NCBI GenBank assembly: GCA_963768775.1
Contig: CAVYIY010000006.1
Coordinates: 248,001-312,000, forward strand
DNA from: FEN-33 sp963768775
GTDB lineage: Archaea > Thermoplasmatota > Thermoplasmata > Methanomassiliicoccales > UBA472
Direction of reading: 5' to 3'
Length of the DNA stretch: 64,000 bases
Shown: piece after piece, positions 36,401 through 43,878 of the stretch
Position numbering within the stretch: the stretch's first letter is position 1
How the letters are laid out: the number at the start of each line of letters is the position of its first letter
Made by a program: the position numbers and the translations under genes
The notes under the pieces: model-generated
The model's input: the letters and a program-made list of their open reading frames with translations, nothing else
Told to the model about the DNA's origin: nothing
Databases searched by the model: none

Positions 36401-36911
36401 AGGCTGCTGCCAGTCCTGCCCTCCTGCCGAAGGCCGATCGCCCGATCATGAATACCGGGATGACTGTCAATGCTCCCCATATCGCCGTGGACAGTACGAG
36501 CGAGAGCCCGGTTCCATCCGCCACTGGCGCACCGGTGAGTGATGACCATATCATCCCGGAAACAGCGACCGACCAATCATAGAGCGGTGGTCTGGCATTG
36601 ATGAGCGACACCGGATAGTTGAGCATCGGGTCGAACGTCAGATGATGACCCGTGGCTACAATATAATCGATAACTCTCTCATGATAATAAGAGTCAGAGC
36701 CACCGGAAACGAGATAACCGTTATCCAACGAGAGACCGTAGACGAAGTAGCTTCGAATGAAGAAGGCTAAAAAGACTAAGAATGCGAGGACGACCACTAT
36801 TTGCCAATTCTTGCCTAGCCAAGATTGGTTCAAGTCGGCTCGGTAAGCTCTTACAAAACCAGGGCGGGTCTTCACATTGGGGTCCGTTGTCCCACCCTCG
36901 CTAGGTGACAT
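30420..36911 (-). CDS. aglB: Giant AglB/STT3 oligosaccharyltransferase with tandem beta-sandwich repeats
   Basis: Transfers a lipid-linked glycan to Asn in N-X-S/T sequons of exported proteins. About 2163 residues from the ATG at 36911, more than twice the usual AglB. Residues 1-560 are the multi-span STT3 core, with the first-loop acidic motif in GGSDSYYHERV near 72. The WWDYG catalytic motif is near 600. From about 925 to 1880 come around eleven CarboxypepD-reg/Cna-B-like repeats (GxVxxxxG...GxYxxxLxxGxYxV), then two CARDB/NEW3-like domains (to about 2110), a final membrane span and RRRR. The repeats would sit outside the cell. It is rich in N-X-S/T, so probably self-glycosylated. No frame breaks across 6.5 kb. 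Confidence 0.92.
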   Translation of the reverse strand: MSPSEGGTTDPNVKTRPGFVRAYRADLNQSWLGKNWQIVVVLAFLVFLAFFIRSYFVYGLSLDNGYLVSGGSDSYYHERVIDYIVATGHHLTFDPMLNYPVSLINARPPLYDWSVAVSGMIWSSLTGAPVADGTGLSLVLSTAIWGALTVIPVFMIGRSAFGRRAGLAAAFLIAIMPAHIQRSVLSDADHDAMVLFFVVFGFYFLLESLKTINGDKWVASWKSPKAIKDGLALYIRTNQSSVIYALLGGVCIAAVAFIWTGFMYVLIIVLAYLLVQIFINRFKNIDSFGAVISVTLMLGLALILAAPMYWQLTFWATWFDVPAVLFIVAVIVGLFFTVTRDYPWTLVIPIFVIIAVVALVGLAAFAPRIFEAIITGQGYLVKSKLYSTISEAQAPTFSDLAMSFGVVTFWFAIIGLVWAAIKIPKNTSPYFIFVTAWIGAAIYMASSAGRFVFNAAPVFAIAAGWILVLVIELIKFEDVPKGFAGIKIFSNPLVWMRKAFKVRHVAGVLFLGFLVILPNVWTAVDAGIPSNVKSASDEQIYNAMPDILKPSSYSSDWYLGAFSYSLPVSTEYWPAAWSWFNEKDQNITPAIDRPAFLSWWDYGFEAIQAGGHPTVADNFQDGYNFAACYLTCENETEAIAMLIVRCVEDQNITSGSAVANAMITHGVDYSTFYDIMVHPSKYVETIQAHPEIYGSFDSSMSAVNAKYIASRVELAKIGYDSLVNLYHDIRTITGNDISYIAVDSRLFPFSATSNNIFYAPAKLSDHTIDSVSNAPIAYYQIYAVTSDNETVALANITSSMTISSYEIVYTDAFYKTMLYRAFMGYGPSDVGETTQGIPGYSGSLASDSPMPGWNMSHFEVVYRTAYYNPFTDYANHTDAWTAISYEEAIAHEVKIEAGLEEGTVDLSEDGFEQGVVFLQYYDGAIIQGNVTSTTGNPYPGIYVTVLDQYGIPHQTVKTDADGHYSLIAPFGKVSVVFSTGTLDNMTQIASTTLKTLTYNITYDQAMRNVPNYVFNGDVNLTGASVSGQLYWSSSSTSSVTSEEPIVGAKVIIENETTGFYVETNSTANGFTFSGIPPMNAELYAIVDGQKTTTYDITVSTSTALTQNIAIKPGKIAGTVTLTNGTAAVNFPIVLNNLTDGSSSTVLTNSTGCFSFNKMVSGNYTLESGTEGITLGEQRYCLTEGENITASITLQDAMTVTGRAVTSSGSTVQYATVTISAGTMVYLANADANGDFAMTVPVGTYDIQIIAILNNLEYTSLQKIVGTGDEISYNPVLHTGYYITGYLSGSSSVSGLTVTITSETTGASISAITNSSGMFRVLVPSDNYFINVMSGSYVIWTEKYVYQSISIDLSLMSGVTISGNVWYDTNAYGVFASTEGLANVIVSVSDLDGRTASVTTSSDGSYSIPLIADRTYTLSVDEPGYESYSKTYETLDSSMTENVELLAINRTIEGSLTYLDTPLSGVTISFTSAGGAAIDASVITGMDGSYSAQLHPGLYKVTIDENVSFDSNVTKYQYSESITIEVNADPTTLNIVAEKRILVTGTISPDRSATVTLTFTGPEEKQISATTSFSIYLQAGDYNVYAFVERLGIRYAELLLQTIGPEETIVTIVTEQAYLISGSVTFEGSVLRQASSVSITNNSGGGIMTLTTSTTGSYTTYLPEGNYTASADLCTTETNDSKERYVYYSGSITFDLTANKVVKIATAREYDNATLSGIISFDGMSVSASLEFVSNSESSMSIAVSSTPSGYSTEIAPGNYTVYVRETGGTGAFLGYVIVDPYISSYLNVTLEAGLRFSGFTLMAGTPGEASVRISSEYGSKTIISATDGTFEIYLPAGNYNVNATGNGTTRGLKVQYFSTFEINLTCPISKVINLQQEDSYLVDITWDSTEKRTVNAGEMVSYNVLVENNGDVEDTYKLSTYSKPSGWSVTFSQSNITVDCGSTDNSQLVLVTITTPSSAKTTDSTVTIEATSTNVATVTDSVSLKVTINPQYSVSLNSSTPQATNGSSYTFNMVVSNTGNIVDSYLVKMLNADELATLGWQAEVSSVGGTYGQNVTLSVNAGSQTTYQLRLTPIRANPDPTLQVVLTATSKTNGSVYAALAFVPDLPNFTIPGGDITVTGNQVSSTAPTVSTGTIILVALVLAMATILLLVCFQRGLLKRRRR

Positions 36912-36926
36912 CAATTATCTCCAGCA

Positions 36927-36971
36927 GAAACCTCGCTCTCTTCCTCCAGCGCGTCCTTCGCCTTTTCGATG
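36927..36971 (-). repeat. Copy of the ABC-ATPase 3' end in front of aglB
   Basis: Imperfect direct repeat of 37127-37171, exactly 200 bp away. On the minus strand this copy encodes GIEKAKDALEEESEVSAGDN and a stop, against ETAKGALEKENEVSANKE and stop at the end of the ATPase at 37111. The stop region overlaps the aglB start. It is a remnant of a duplicated ATPase gene end. Confidence 0.6.
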
Positions 36972-37110
36972 CCCAAGTCGAATCATGGCATAATGCCTCT
37001 CAGTTCTCCATGTAGCATAAGCTCAAGATTCTCTATCCACATTACAATCCGGCCCAGTGTCGCATAATAGAACAGCTCGAGTTTAATTCGATTAGTTGAC
37101 ATCTTAATAA

Positions 37111-38064
37111 TCACTCCTTATTGGCTGAAACCTCATTCTCTTTTTCCAGCGCGCCCTTCGCCGTTTCGATGATTCTATTGGCAAGTTCAGCGTCGCCGCC
37201 GATCGCATAGGTAAGGTCGTCGGGATCCGCGTTGGCGATGTCCTCAAAGTCAGAGTAGTCTGAATCGAAGAGCTTGGACAACACCTTTCCTGAGATGCCC
37301 AGCGTCTCCCTCATAATTCGGCGAGCATCCGACTGCTGTATGTCAAGACCACCGTCCATCTTCGTGGCCAGAACCCCATCCTTGATCCTAATGGTCCTAT
37401 CGCAGACCCTCGCCGCCTTCTCTGAGTGGGTGACCATGACAACGGTTTTCCCTTTCTCCTTCCTCAATTTATTCAGTAAGTTGATGACCGATTGTCCCGT
37501 CTTGGAGTCCAGATTACCAGTTGGCTCGTCAGCTAGAATGATGGCAGGATCGTTGGCCAGAGCTCTCGCTATGGCCACTCTCTGCTGCTCGCCTCCGCTC
37601 AGCTTTGAGGGTTTGTGCTCCATGCGATCCCCCATTCCCACATCCTTTAGGAGCTCCACCGCCCTAGCCCGCCGCTCTTCTTTAGGGACATTCGTGACTT
37701 CCAAGGGTAATTCTACGTTCTCAAGGGCCGAGAGATTGGGGATGAGGTTGAAAGACTGGAACACGAACCCAACCGTTTTAGCTCTATATTCGGTAAGCTC
37801 CGTTTCTGTCATGCTCGTTAAGTCTCGGCCATTGATGGTCACTTTGCCCGAAGTGGGTACATCCAAGGCCCCGAGCATCTGCAGCAGTGTGGTCTTCCCG
37901 CTCCCACTGTCGCCCTTGACAGCAATCATCGTTCCCCTATCCACTGCCAAAGTAACGCCCCGAAGAGCATTCACGGGGGCGGTCCGTCCCTTCAAGTTGA
38001 AACTTTTCTTTACGTTCTCGCAGACGATTATCTTCGCACAGGCGACTATTGGCTCTTCAGTCAT
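37111..38064 (-). CDS. LolD/MacB-type ABC transporter ATPase
   Basis: ATPase of an export or membrane-extraction system. 317 residues: Walker A KGDSGSGKTTLL, FQSFNLIPNLSALENVELPL (typical of LolD/MacB ATPases), signature LSGGEQQRVAIARALA, Walker B IILADEPTGNLD and H-loop VTHSEKAA. About 85 extra C-terminal residues are acidic and helical (FDSDYSDFEDIANADPDDL). It overlaps the upstream permease gene by 8 bp, so the two form one transporter. Substrate unknown. Confidence 0.93.
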   Translation of the reverse strand: MTEEPIVACAKIIVCENVKKSFNLKGRTAPVNALRGVTLAVDRGTMIAVKGDSGSGKTTLLQMLGALDVPTSGKVTINGRDLTSMTETELTEYRAKTVGFVFQSFNLIPNLSALENVELPLEVTNVPKEERRARAVELLKDVGMGDRMEHKPSKLSGGEQQRVAIARALANDPAIILADEPTGNLDSKTGQSVINLLNKLRKEKGKTVVMVTHSEKAARVCDRTIRIKDGVLATKMDGGLDIQQSDARRIMRETLGISGKVLSKLFDSDYSDFEDIANADPDDLTYAIGGDAELANRIIETAKGALEKENEVSANKE

Positions 38065-39322
38065 ATCTCAACGCCTCCGCTGGTTTGAGCTTTAGCGCCC
38101 TGATGATCGGGTAGAGCGAACCAAGGATTCCTACTCCTATGGTTATCAGCAAGCCCACCAAGACTAGCTCTGGGGTCAGATGCAACTGGAGGGCAGCACC
38201 GCCAATACCGCCAAAGCCACGAGGCCCAGTTCCCGACGTTCCGCCGGTCGATCCGCCGAACAGGCCGACGATGTACGGGGCGCCCACGAGCGCGATCACC
38301 AACCCCACTACAAACCCGATGAGGCCTAGTGACACGGATTCGACCAAGAACTGGGCGATGATCTTTTTATTAGTGAACCCGAGTGCCTTGAGAATCCCCA
38401 CTTCCTTCATCCTCTCCCTCGTCACCAGGATCATGACGAAGACCATCACGCCCGCCGCCGTTACCAGCGCGATGTCAGCACCGAACTGGCTGTTTGATAT
38501 CGTGGCATCGATGCTGCTCTGAATGGAACCAGCTCTCTGGCTGGTCTCGGCGGAGAGGGACTGCACGTCGTAATTTGACCCTAGCGCGGTTTTCAAGGAA
38601 CTGATCAGTGTGTTCATATCGCCGATCGAATCCGCCGCGACGTAGATCTCGTTCATTCCCTGGATGCTATAGGCGACCTTCGCGGTCTCGTACGGGATGA
38701 TAACCGCATTCCCTCCGAAAGTGGTGCCAGTGGTGAAGATGCCGACGATCTGGAACGAGGTGCCATTGAGGCTGATGTAATCATACAGGCTTACGCCTTT
38801 GTCAGTTACATATTGCTGACCGACGATCGCCACGTACTGATCTATGTCACTAGCGGTGAGAGTCCTACCAGATGAGATTGTGACGGTTCCCCCTTGAGTC
38901 AAGAAGACCCCTTGGCTGGGGTCCAGAGCCTCGATCATGAGGAAGGACCGGAAGCCTCCGCCGCCCGTTGGATTACCACTCGGGGGAGTCGAAGTCGAAT
39001 TTCCCATGTCCATCTTCATTATTATCGGGTTTACGGTCTCGACATAGCTCTGGTTCCAAATCGTGGATAGAATGGACTCATTCATGAGATCTTGAGAACC
39101 GCCGAACATGCCGTAGCCGCCGGTGCCGGCCGGCTGGACGACGATGGTCGTGTCCATGTCTGCCGAAATCATATTCAAATTTGCGGATGTGCTCGAGCTA
39201 ATCATCGAAGCAGAGAGGAATACCGCAAGAGCTAACCCAACAACGAATATTACAACGGCAGTCCTGGTCTTGGCCCGGAAAAGGTTTCTTATTCCGCGTG
39301 AAACTAATGACATTTGAATCAC
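38057..39322 (-). CDS. FtsX/MacB-type ABC transporter permease
   Basis: 421 residues: an N-terminal span (TAVVIFVVGLALAVFLSASMIS), a large extracytoplasmic domain (residues ~40-270) of MacB periplasmic-core type, then three spans of the FtsX fold (ADIALVTAAGVMVFVMILVTRERMKEVGILKALGFTNKKII, LGLIGFVVGLVIALVGAPYIVGL, LVGLLITIGVGILGSLYPIIRALKLKPAEALRYD). The ending PAEALRYD is a family hallmark. First gene of the pair with the ATPase. Its promoter lies in the 350-bp divergent region shared with the HtrA gene. Confidence 0.92.
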   Translation of the reverse strand: MIQMSLVSRGIRNLFRAKTRTAVVIFVVGLALAVFLSASMISSSTSANLNMISADMDTTIVVQPAGTGGYGMFGGSQDLMNESILSTIWNQSYVETVNPIIMKMDMGNSTSTPPSGNPTGGGGFRSFLMIEALDPSQGVFLTQGGTVTISSGRTLTASDIDQYVAIVGQQYVTDKGVSLYDYISLNGTSFQIVGIFTTGTTFGGNAVIIPYETAKVAYSIQGMNEIYVAADSIGDMNTLISSLKTALGSNYDVQSLSAETSQRAGSIQSSIDATISNSQFGADIALVTAAGVMVFVMILVTRERMKEVGILKALGFTNKKIIAQFLVESVSLGLIGFVVGLVIALVGAPYIVGLFGGSTGGTSGTGPRGFGGIGGAALQLHLTPELVLVGLLITIGVGILGSLYPIIRALKLKPAEALRYD

Positions 39323-39495
39323 CTGCTTAGGAAGGACCGTTCGTGAGAATATCGGACGTCCGTTTCGGCGTGAGCAGGAATTCGGAAACAGTCCTTTCGG
39401 TCAGGTCCAGTCGCTCTTCCCTCAATCCCTGACATCTGAGTATCTCCTCGGCAGAATCGTGCCGAATCAGCAACAAGTCTCTGCTATAAATAATT

Positions 39496-39516
39496 GTCAC
39501 TATCGATGATAGTAAC
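39496..39516. promoter_or_regulatory. Inverted repeat between divergent TATA boxes
   Basis: Arms GTCACTATC and GATAGTAAC (8 of 9 paired) around GAT. A plus-strand TATA (TATAAATA, 39485-39492) points to the HtrA gene and a minus-strand TATA (CTATAAAT, 39524-39517) to the ABC genes; the repeat sits between them and would cover both start zones. Confidence 0.45.
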
Positions 39517-39672
39517 ATTTATAGAGCTGCGATGCTATTTTGGTGTTGCGTTACCTATGATAATGGAATGTCGCAGGTGAAAGCATGAATATGACTTCAA
39601 GATCCGCGATAACCAGACTGTTGGTGAGAATATGAACTTCCTCCGAACGTTAGATTATCTCATTGGGGGCTT

Positions 39673-40902
39673 GTGATGGGAGCCCCGGATTCTTCCAGGA
39701 AGCCAAGAGTGGTTCGCTCAAAAGTAACCCTAGTTGTAACATTCATCATCTTTTGCAGTTTGTTAGCGGGAGGATTCATCGGTTATTCGCTTAACACCTC
39801 TTCCGCTTCAGGTGAAATAATCGACCTCCAAAACCAAGTGAAGTCTCTGCAAGACCAAATCATAGCTCTGGAAACCGCAAACAATTCGCAATATCAAGTG
39901 ATTCCTGAGAACGTTTCGTTATCTCAACTCTATCAAAACGTCCGAGACTCAGTCGTGGTAATAACGGACCTCATGGTGGAATCGACTGCCTATGGTCAGC
40001 AAACAGTCAAAGCTCAGGGTTCTGGTTTCGTCTACAATTTCACTGGGAGCATGGTAATTGTTACAAACTACCATGTAGTCGAGGATGCAACGAACATTAG
40101 CGTGACCTTCAGTGACGGAGACGCATACGCAGCGGCTGTTCTGGGTTCCGATGCGTACAGCGATCTTGCGGTGCTCTCATTAAATGCGCCCGCGAATGAA
40201 TTCGAGCCGCTCCAGATTGCGAGTTCCTCGACGCTCGAGGTCGGGGACTTTGTCGCCGCTGTTGGCAGCCCGTTTGGATTGGAGGGTTCAATGACAACCG
40301 GGATAGTGAGTCAGCTCGGGAGGACGATAACTGAATCAGCCGCTGGCAACTATCCTATTGCGGATATGATTCAGACTAGCGCTCCGATCAACTCAGGAAA
40401 CTCCGGAGGACCCCTGCTCAACGACAAAGGACAGGTCGTGGGTATCACCACTGCCGTTGAAACCGATTCCCAAGGAGTTGGCTTCGCTATTCCTTCGAAC
40501 GCCATATTACGCGAAATAGCATCTCTGGTCGACACCGGCTCCTACACCCAACACCCGTGGCTAGGTATCGGGATGACAGATATGACCTACGAGATAGCCA
40601 ACGCAATGGGTCTGAATACCACATATGGAGTGTTAATTGCCCAGATCATCAGCGGTGGACCGGCAGATAAGGCTGGACTCGAGGCAGGCACTCATCAGGC
40701 AACGATAAGCGGAAGTGAGGTGACAATCGGAGGGGATGTGATAACAGCTATCAACGGAAATCGAATCATTGACTCTGATAGTCTCTCAACGTATCTTGAA
40801 GAGAACACTCGGCCAAACCAGACAGTGACCCTGACGATAGTGAGGAGTGGCCTCACAACGGATGTCTCCATCCTCCTAGGCACCCGGCCATCCTTATCCT
40901 AA
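39673..40902 (+). CDS. HtrA/DegP-like membrane-anchored serine protease
   Basis: Quality-control protease outside the membrane. 409 residues: an N-terminal anchor (LVVTFIIFCSLLAGGFIGYSL), a short coiled coil (IIDLQNQVKSLQDQIIALE), then the trypsin-like domain with His in VTNYHVVEDATN, Asp in YSDLAVLSL and Ser in PINSGNSGGPLLNDKG. One PDZ domain follows (WLGIGMTDMTYEIANAMG...GGPADKAGL...GDVITAINGNRI). Start may be the GTG at 39673 or the ATG directly after it. Divergent from the ABC exporter and upstream of a BlaR1-like protease, suggesting an envelope-stress block. Confidence 0.93.
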   Translation: MMGAPDSSRKPRVVRSKVTLVVTFIIFCSLLAGGFIGYSLNTSSASGEIIDLQNQVKSLQDQIIALETANNSQYQVIPENVSLSQLYQNVRDSVVVITDLMVESTAYGQQTVKAQGSGFVYNFTGSMVIVTNYHVVEDATNISVTFSDGDAYAAAVLGSDAYSDLAVLSLNAPANEFEPLQIASSSTLEVGDFVAAVGSPFGLEGSMTTGIVSQLGRTITESAAGNYPIADMIQTSAPINSGNSGGPLLNDKGQVVGITTAVETDSQGVGFAIPSNAILREIASLVDTGSYTQHPWLGIGMTDMTYEIANAMGLNTTYGVLIAQIISGGPADKAGLEAGTHQATISGSEVTIGGDVITAINGNRIIDSDSLSTYLEENTRPNQTVTLTIVRSGLTTDVSILLGTRPSLS

Positions 40903-41055
40903 ATTTGTGGAAGTGCTGATGAGTCATGATCGATGCTTGGGTCCCTAATCGATAAAATATCTGTCCGTGATTCTTGCTTGGCACAATGGCTAAATTATTA
41001 TCGAACCTTTGACCAAGATGATCTGGTTGAGGTCGTTGCCCCTTATCAAATGAGA

Positions 41056-42378
41056 TTATAGTTGATGCACTGGAGCGATCAATGGCATTGGTTGATTCTC
41101 CAGGACGTTGGGAGGATTGGTAAGACTAGGAGAAACAAGGACCAGGTCATGAGGTGCCTGATAAGCTTGGGAAGTGCCATAGAGAGGAACGCCGAGATGG
41201 AAAGCATTGCCCTCCGGTCCCGCGCTCATCGGATTTAGGCTGCCCATGATCGATTCCTCACGAAAATGTTCTAGACTGATGGTCACCATTCCAGCAGCGA
41301 CGATCACGAGCAGCGATAAAATGAGACAGGCGGCCAGGGGTAGGGCAGTCGGCTTCTTCCTCGGCTCTTTCCTGATACTCTTTACCCTGTCAGTGACCGA
41401 TGGGTGAGTGGAAAAGAGTGAGATTCTTTCGGATAGTGATGAAACAAGGAAAAACCCCTGGCCGACTCCGTGCAAGGGCTTACTTCCCGACTTGGACAGA
41501 GCGGAAGAGACTTTCTTGATCGCTTTTACCAGCGGGGCCTCGTCTCCCAAGACAACAGACGCCGCATCATCCGCCATTCTTTCCCTCTCACGGCGGGCCA
41601 TCCTCAACGCCACCAAAGCCAACGGGTTGAAGAAAGAGAGCCAACCCAACGCACAAGCAATCGTTCTAAACCGAGTGTCGCGATGCTTGATATGAGCCAG
41701 CTCGTGAGCCACAACTGCCATAACTTCATCGTCATCCAACAACTTGATCAATCCGAGCGAGAGGACGATTACCGGCCTTTTGTTGGTTCCGAATACGAAG
41801 GCGTTCGGCCTCAGGTCCTCGACCAGACCGAACCTCGGCCGGGAGATTCTCATGTCCTTCGCTAGCTCTAGAGTGCTTACCTGAAGGTCTGGATAATCAT
41901 CTGGTCCGAGTTCCACGACTCTGAGCATTCGCCAAGTTAGCTGGCTGCCTAACGTCACGGAAAGCAAAAGCCAAGCGACGCAAAATACCAGACCTGCCAG
42001 ACATAAAACTCCAGTAATGGATAGAAGGTGGTCAATCGGCAGGGTATTGACAATCATTGGGCCTAATGAAGCCCAGGGAGGATAGAAATGATGGAGGAAT
42101 GGCAGCTGAAACTGAGGCTGCAGGAACGTGATGGATCCCGATGGCAATAATTTGCTTGGATCAAAGACAGCAATCGATGTGATGGGCGGATACAAGAAGA
42201 TGATGATAAGAGGGAATACGAATGGAACCAGATACGCGATGCTTTTCAGCCTGCTCCCCAGCATCCCATTGATGTTCGCGAGTAAGCTAATTACGATGAA
42301 CGAGATAACTGACAAGATGACTGAATAATAGAAGGATGGTTGCAAAACCTGATCAAGAAGGAGAGTCGGGAAGTCCAA
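41056..42378 (-). CDS. BlaR1/M48-like membrane metalloprotease
   Basis: Integral membrane zinc protease of M56/M48 type, 440 residues. Four N-terminal hydrophobic spans lead to the cytoplasmic catalytic domain with HExxH in VVAHELAHIKHRDTRFR near residue 225 and the downstream Glu in RRERMADDAA; a further span (LAACLILSLLVIVAAGMV) is near 345 with a short C-terminal tail that lacks the BlaR1 penicillin-binding sensor. It lies 9 bp after a BlaI repressor gene. In bacteria BlaR1-type proteases cleave BlaI when triggered; the same logic may apply here with an unknown signal. Confidence 0.88.
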   Translation of the reverse strand: MDFPTLLLDQVLQPSFYYSVILSVISFIVISLLANINGMLGSRLKSIAYLVPFVFPLIIIFLYPPITSIAVFDPSKLLPSGSITFLQPQFQLPFLHHFYPPWASLGPMIVNTLPIDHLLSITGVLCLAGLVFCVAWLLLSVTLGSQLTWRMLRVVELGPDDYPDLQVSTLELAKDMRISRPRFGLVEDLRPNAFVFGTNKRPVIVLSLGLIKLLDDDEVMAVVAHELAHIKHRDTRFRTIACALGWLSFFNPLALVALRMARRERERMADDAASVVLGDEAPLVKAIKKVSSALSKSGSKPLHGVGQGFFLVSSLSERISLFSTHPSVTDRVKSIRKEPRKKPTALPLAACLILSLLVIVAAGMVTISLEHFREESIMGSLNPMSAGPEGNAFHLGVPLYGTSQAYQAPHDLVLVSPSLTNPPNVLENQPMPLIAPVHQL

Positions 42379-42387
42379 GGTGACACC

Positions 42388-42810
42388 TCAATCGTTCTCC
42401 TCCACTTTCTCCAACTGTTTCCTGAGCATTTCGAGACTGTTCTTGTCAGCAGATACCCGTTCTACGAAACAGGAGGTCACCTTCTCCCCGAAATTGCCGA
42501 TCAGGCTTTCCAAGACCGCTTTTATCTCATACTGTTCGAAGGCTTCCTTTTCCATCTTTGGCCAATAGGCGTAATACAGGCCTCCTTTGCCCTTTTTGAT
42601 CTTCCGATTTAGGAAACCCTTCTCGTGCAGCCGGTTCATTGTGGTCATCACCGTGGTATACGCAATCTTGGAGTCTTTCGCCATTAGTTGATGGATCTCT
42701 CTAACGGTAACCGGCCTCTTATTGCTGGTCCACAACGTCTCCAGTAGACGGGCTTCTAGGGGTCCCAAGAAAGATTCGAGCTTAATACCCTCAAGATGAT
42801 AATCGGCCAT
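42388..42810 (-). CDS. blaI: BlaI/MecI-family transcriptional repressor
   Basis: 140-residue winged-helix repressor: GPLEARLLETLWTSNKRPVTVREIHQLMAKDSKIAYTTVMTTMNRLHEKGFLNRKIKKGKGGLYYAYWP, with a C-terminal dimerisation part. The N-terminal DNA-binding domain and the linker region where BlaR1 cuts BlaI are both present. It is first in a two-gene operon with the M48-like protease, and direct repeats in its promoter (42831-42860) suggest autoregulation. beta-Lactam resistance is not implied: archaea lack murein. Confidence 0.9.
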   Translation of the reverse strand: MADYHLEGIKLESFLGPLEARLLETLWTSNKRPVTVREIHQLMAKDSKIAYTTVMTTMNRLHEKGFLNRKIKKGKGGLYYAYWPKMEKEAFEQYEIKAVLESLIGNFGEKVTSCFVERVSADKNSLEMLRKQLEKVEEND

Positions 42811-42830
42811 TGAACACCCTTACTGTTATG

Positions 42831-42860
42831 CTACTATGCATTCCGCTATACTACTATGCA
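42831..42860 (-). promoter_or_regulatory. Direct repeats in the blaI promoter
   Basis: CTACTATGCA at 42831-42840 and again at 42851-42860, exactly 20 bp apart (two helical turns), with a weaker TTACTGTTATGC just before. A TATA-like CATTAAAG at about 42876-42869 puts transcription start near 42845, within the repeats. A candidate BlaI operator. Confidence 0.5.
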
Positions 42861-42879
42861 CTCTTGGTCTTTAATGGCG

Positions 42880-43252
42880 TTATCAGGTGCCTAATATTTA
42901 ACTCGATCCCATAAGGCTTCGAATATGAGCGACAAAAGAGTTACCGAGGTTCTTCCATTCCTGGTCAATATGATGAAGCAAGGAAAAACCCACAATCAAC
43001 TTTCTTAGTGATCCAATCTCTGAATTCGATCCTGTGGAATCTTATTAGAGCTTTTAATTCAAATAAGCAAAACGGAAGGGTTTCGTCGTTGGAAGACTAA
43101 GAGCACATTTTTAATTTTAATAAAGCACTAGAATGAATGTATGGATAATCGATTGCAGTCTCTAGGTGTGCGAATATAATTAGCTACAAATACTGAAATA
43201 AGTTGAAAAGGAAATAGAAAAGGGTTTGTTGAGCTGGCTCTGCGGTTTACCA
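42880..43252. other. Intergenic, A+T-rich
   Basis: Nothing solid. A 27-codon plus-strand frame (MSDKRVTEVLPFLVNMMKQG...) begins at about 42925 without a family match. The right half is A+T-rich and contains no recognisable RNA. Confidence 0.3.
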
Positions 43253-43657
43253 TTATAATTGAATTTCTGTTTCATCATCTGGCTTGAGTAATGAGTGGTC
43301 TCGGCTGAGCCCACTATCATTCACATATCTCGATAGCGACTTATTCGCCTGTAATAAATCTGGCCTGGACATGCTGATAGATACCAGTAAATTTAACGAC
43401 AAAATCCCTCCCCACATAATTATGCGTAGTCTGACAAATATTATAAGATCCCCAAAGCGCATCTCATTGGAGACGACACCCCGAACGGTATCTTGGACGG
43501 TTCCTTCTTCTCCGTGGAATGAAACTGACGGAGCACCAGGAATGCCACTGCCCAAAGACCTATCGTCAGAACGAGAGACCAAACAGGCAATTCTTCTTGG
43601 CGGAATCAGGCCACCTAGTACCAGAATCCCAACATTAAGGGTCAAAGCAAAGCTCAT
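43253..43657 (-). CDS. Hypothetical protein with two hydrophobic spans
   Basis: 134 codons, unrecognised. Two spans are visible: FALTLNVGILVLGGLIPP at the N-terminus and LIIFVRLRIIMWGGILSLNLLVSI in the middle. GAGAGAGG precedes the ATG. The plus strand also carries a 156-codon frame over the same bases (43284-43754); the minus frame is preferred because it forms membrane spans and has the ribosome site. Its NLLV...SRPDLL part recurs, in diverged form, at 45272-45314. Confidence 0.38.
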   Translation of the reverse strand: MSFALTLNVGILVLGGLIPPRRIACLVSRSDDRSLGSGIPGAPSVSFHGEEGTVQDTVRGVVSNEMRFGDLIIFVRLRIIMWGGILSLNLLVSISMSRPDLLQANKSLSRYVNDSGLSRDHSLLKPDDETEIQL

Positions 43658-43878
43658 GATAGCCTCTCTCTTTCGCTGTTTGAACCAAACGTCTTGCGTG
43701 CCATCCTCTTTCTTTCGATGGATTCGCAGCTCATCTTTAATCCTTGGTCATTGAAAATCAAAGTGATGTCCCAATAGCCGTGCTAAATTGAGTTTCCATT
43801 TTTATGAAATTCAACGCAAATATTTATATACAACAGAACGTGACAAAGCACATTCAATAAAATATCAGAGGACCTGCA

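Noticed and set aside
37274..38095. 273-codon plus-strand frame opposite the ABC ATPase
   Set aside because: Antisense shadow of a gene with all Walker motifs.
42388..42810. beta-Lactam resistance system
   Set aside because: BlaI and a BlaR1-like protease are present, but the penicillin-binding sensor and a beta-lactamase are not.
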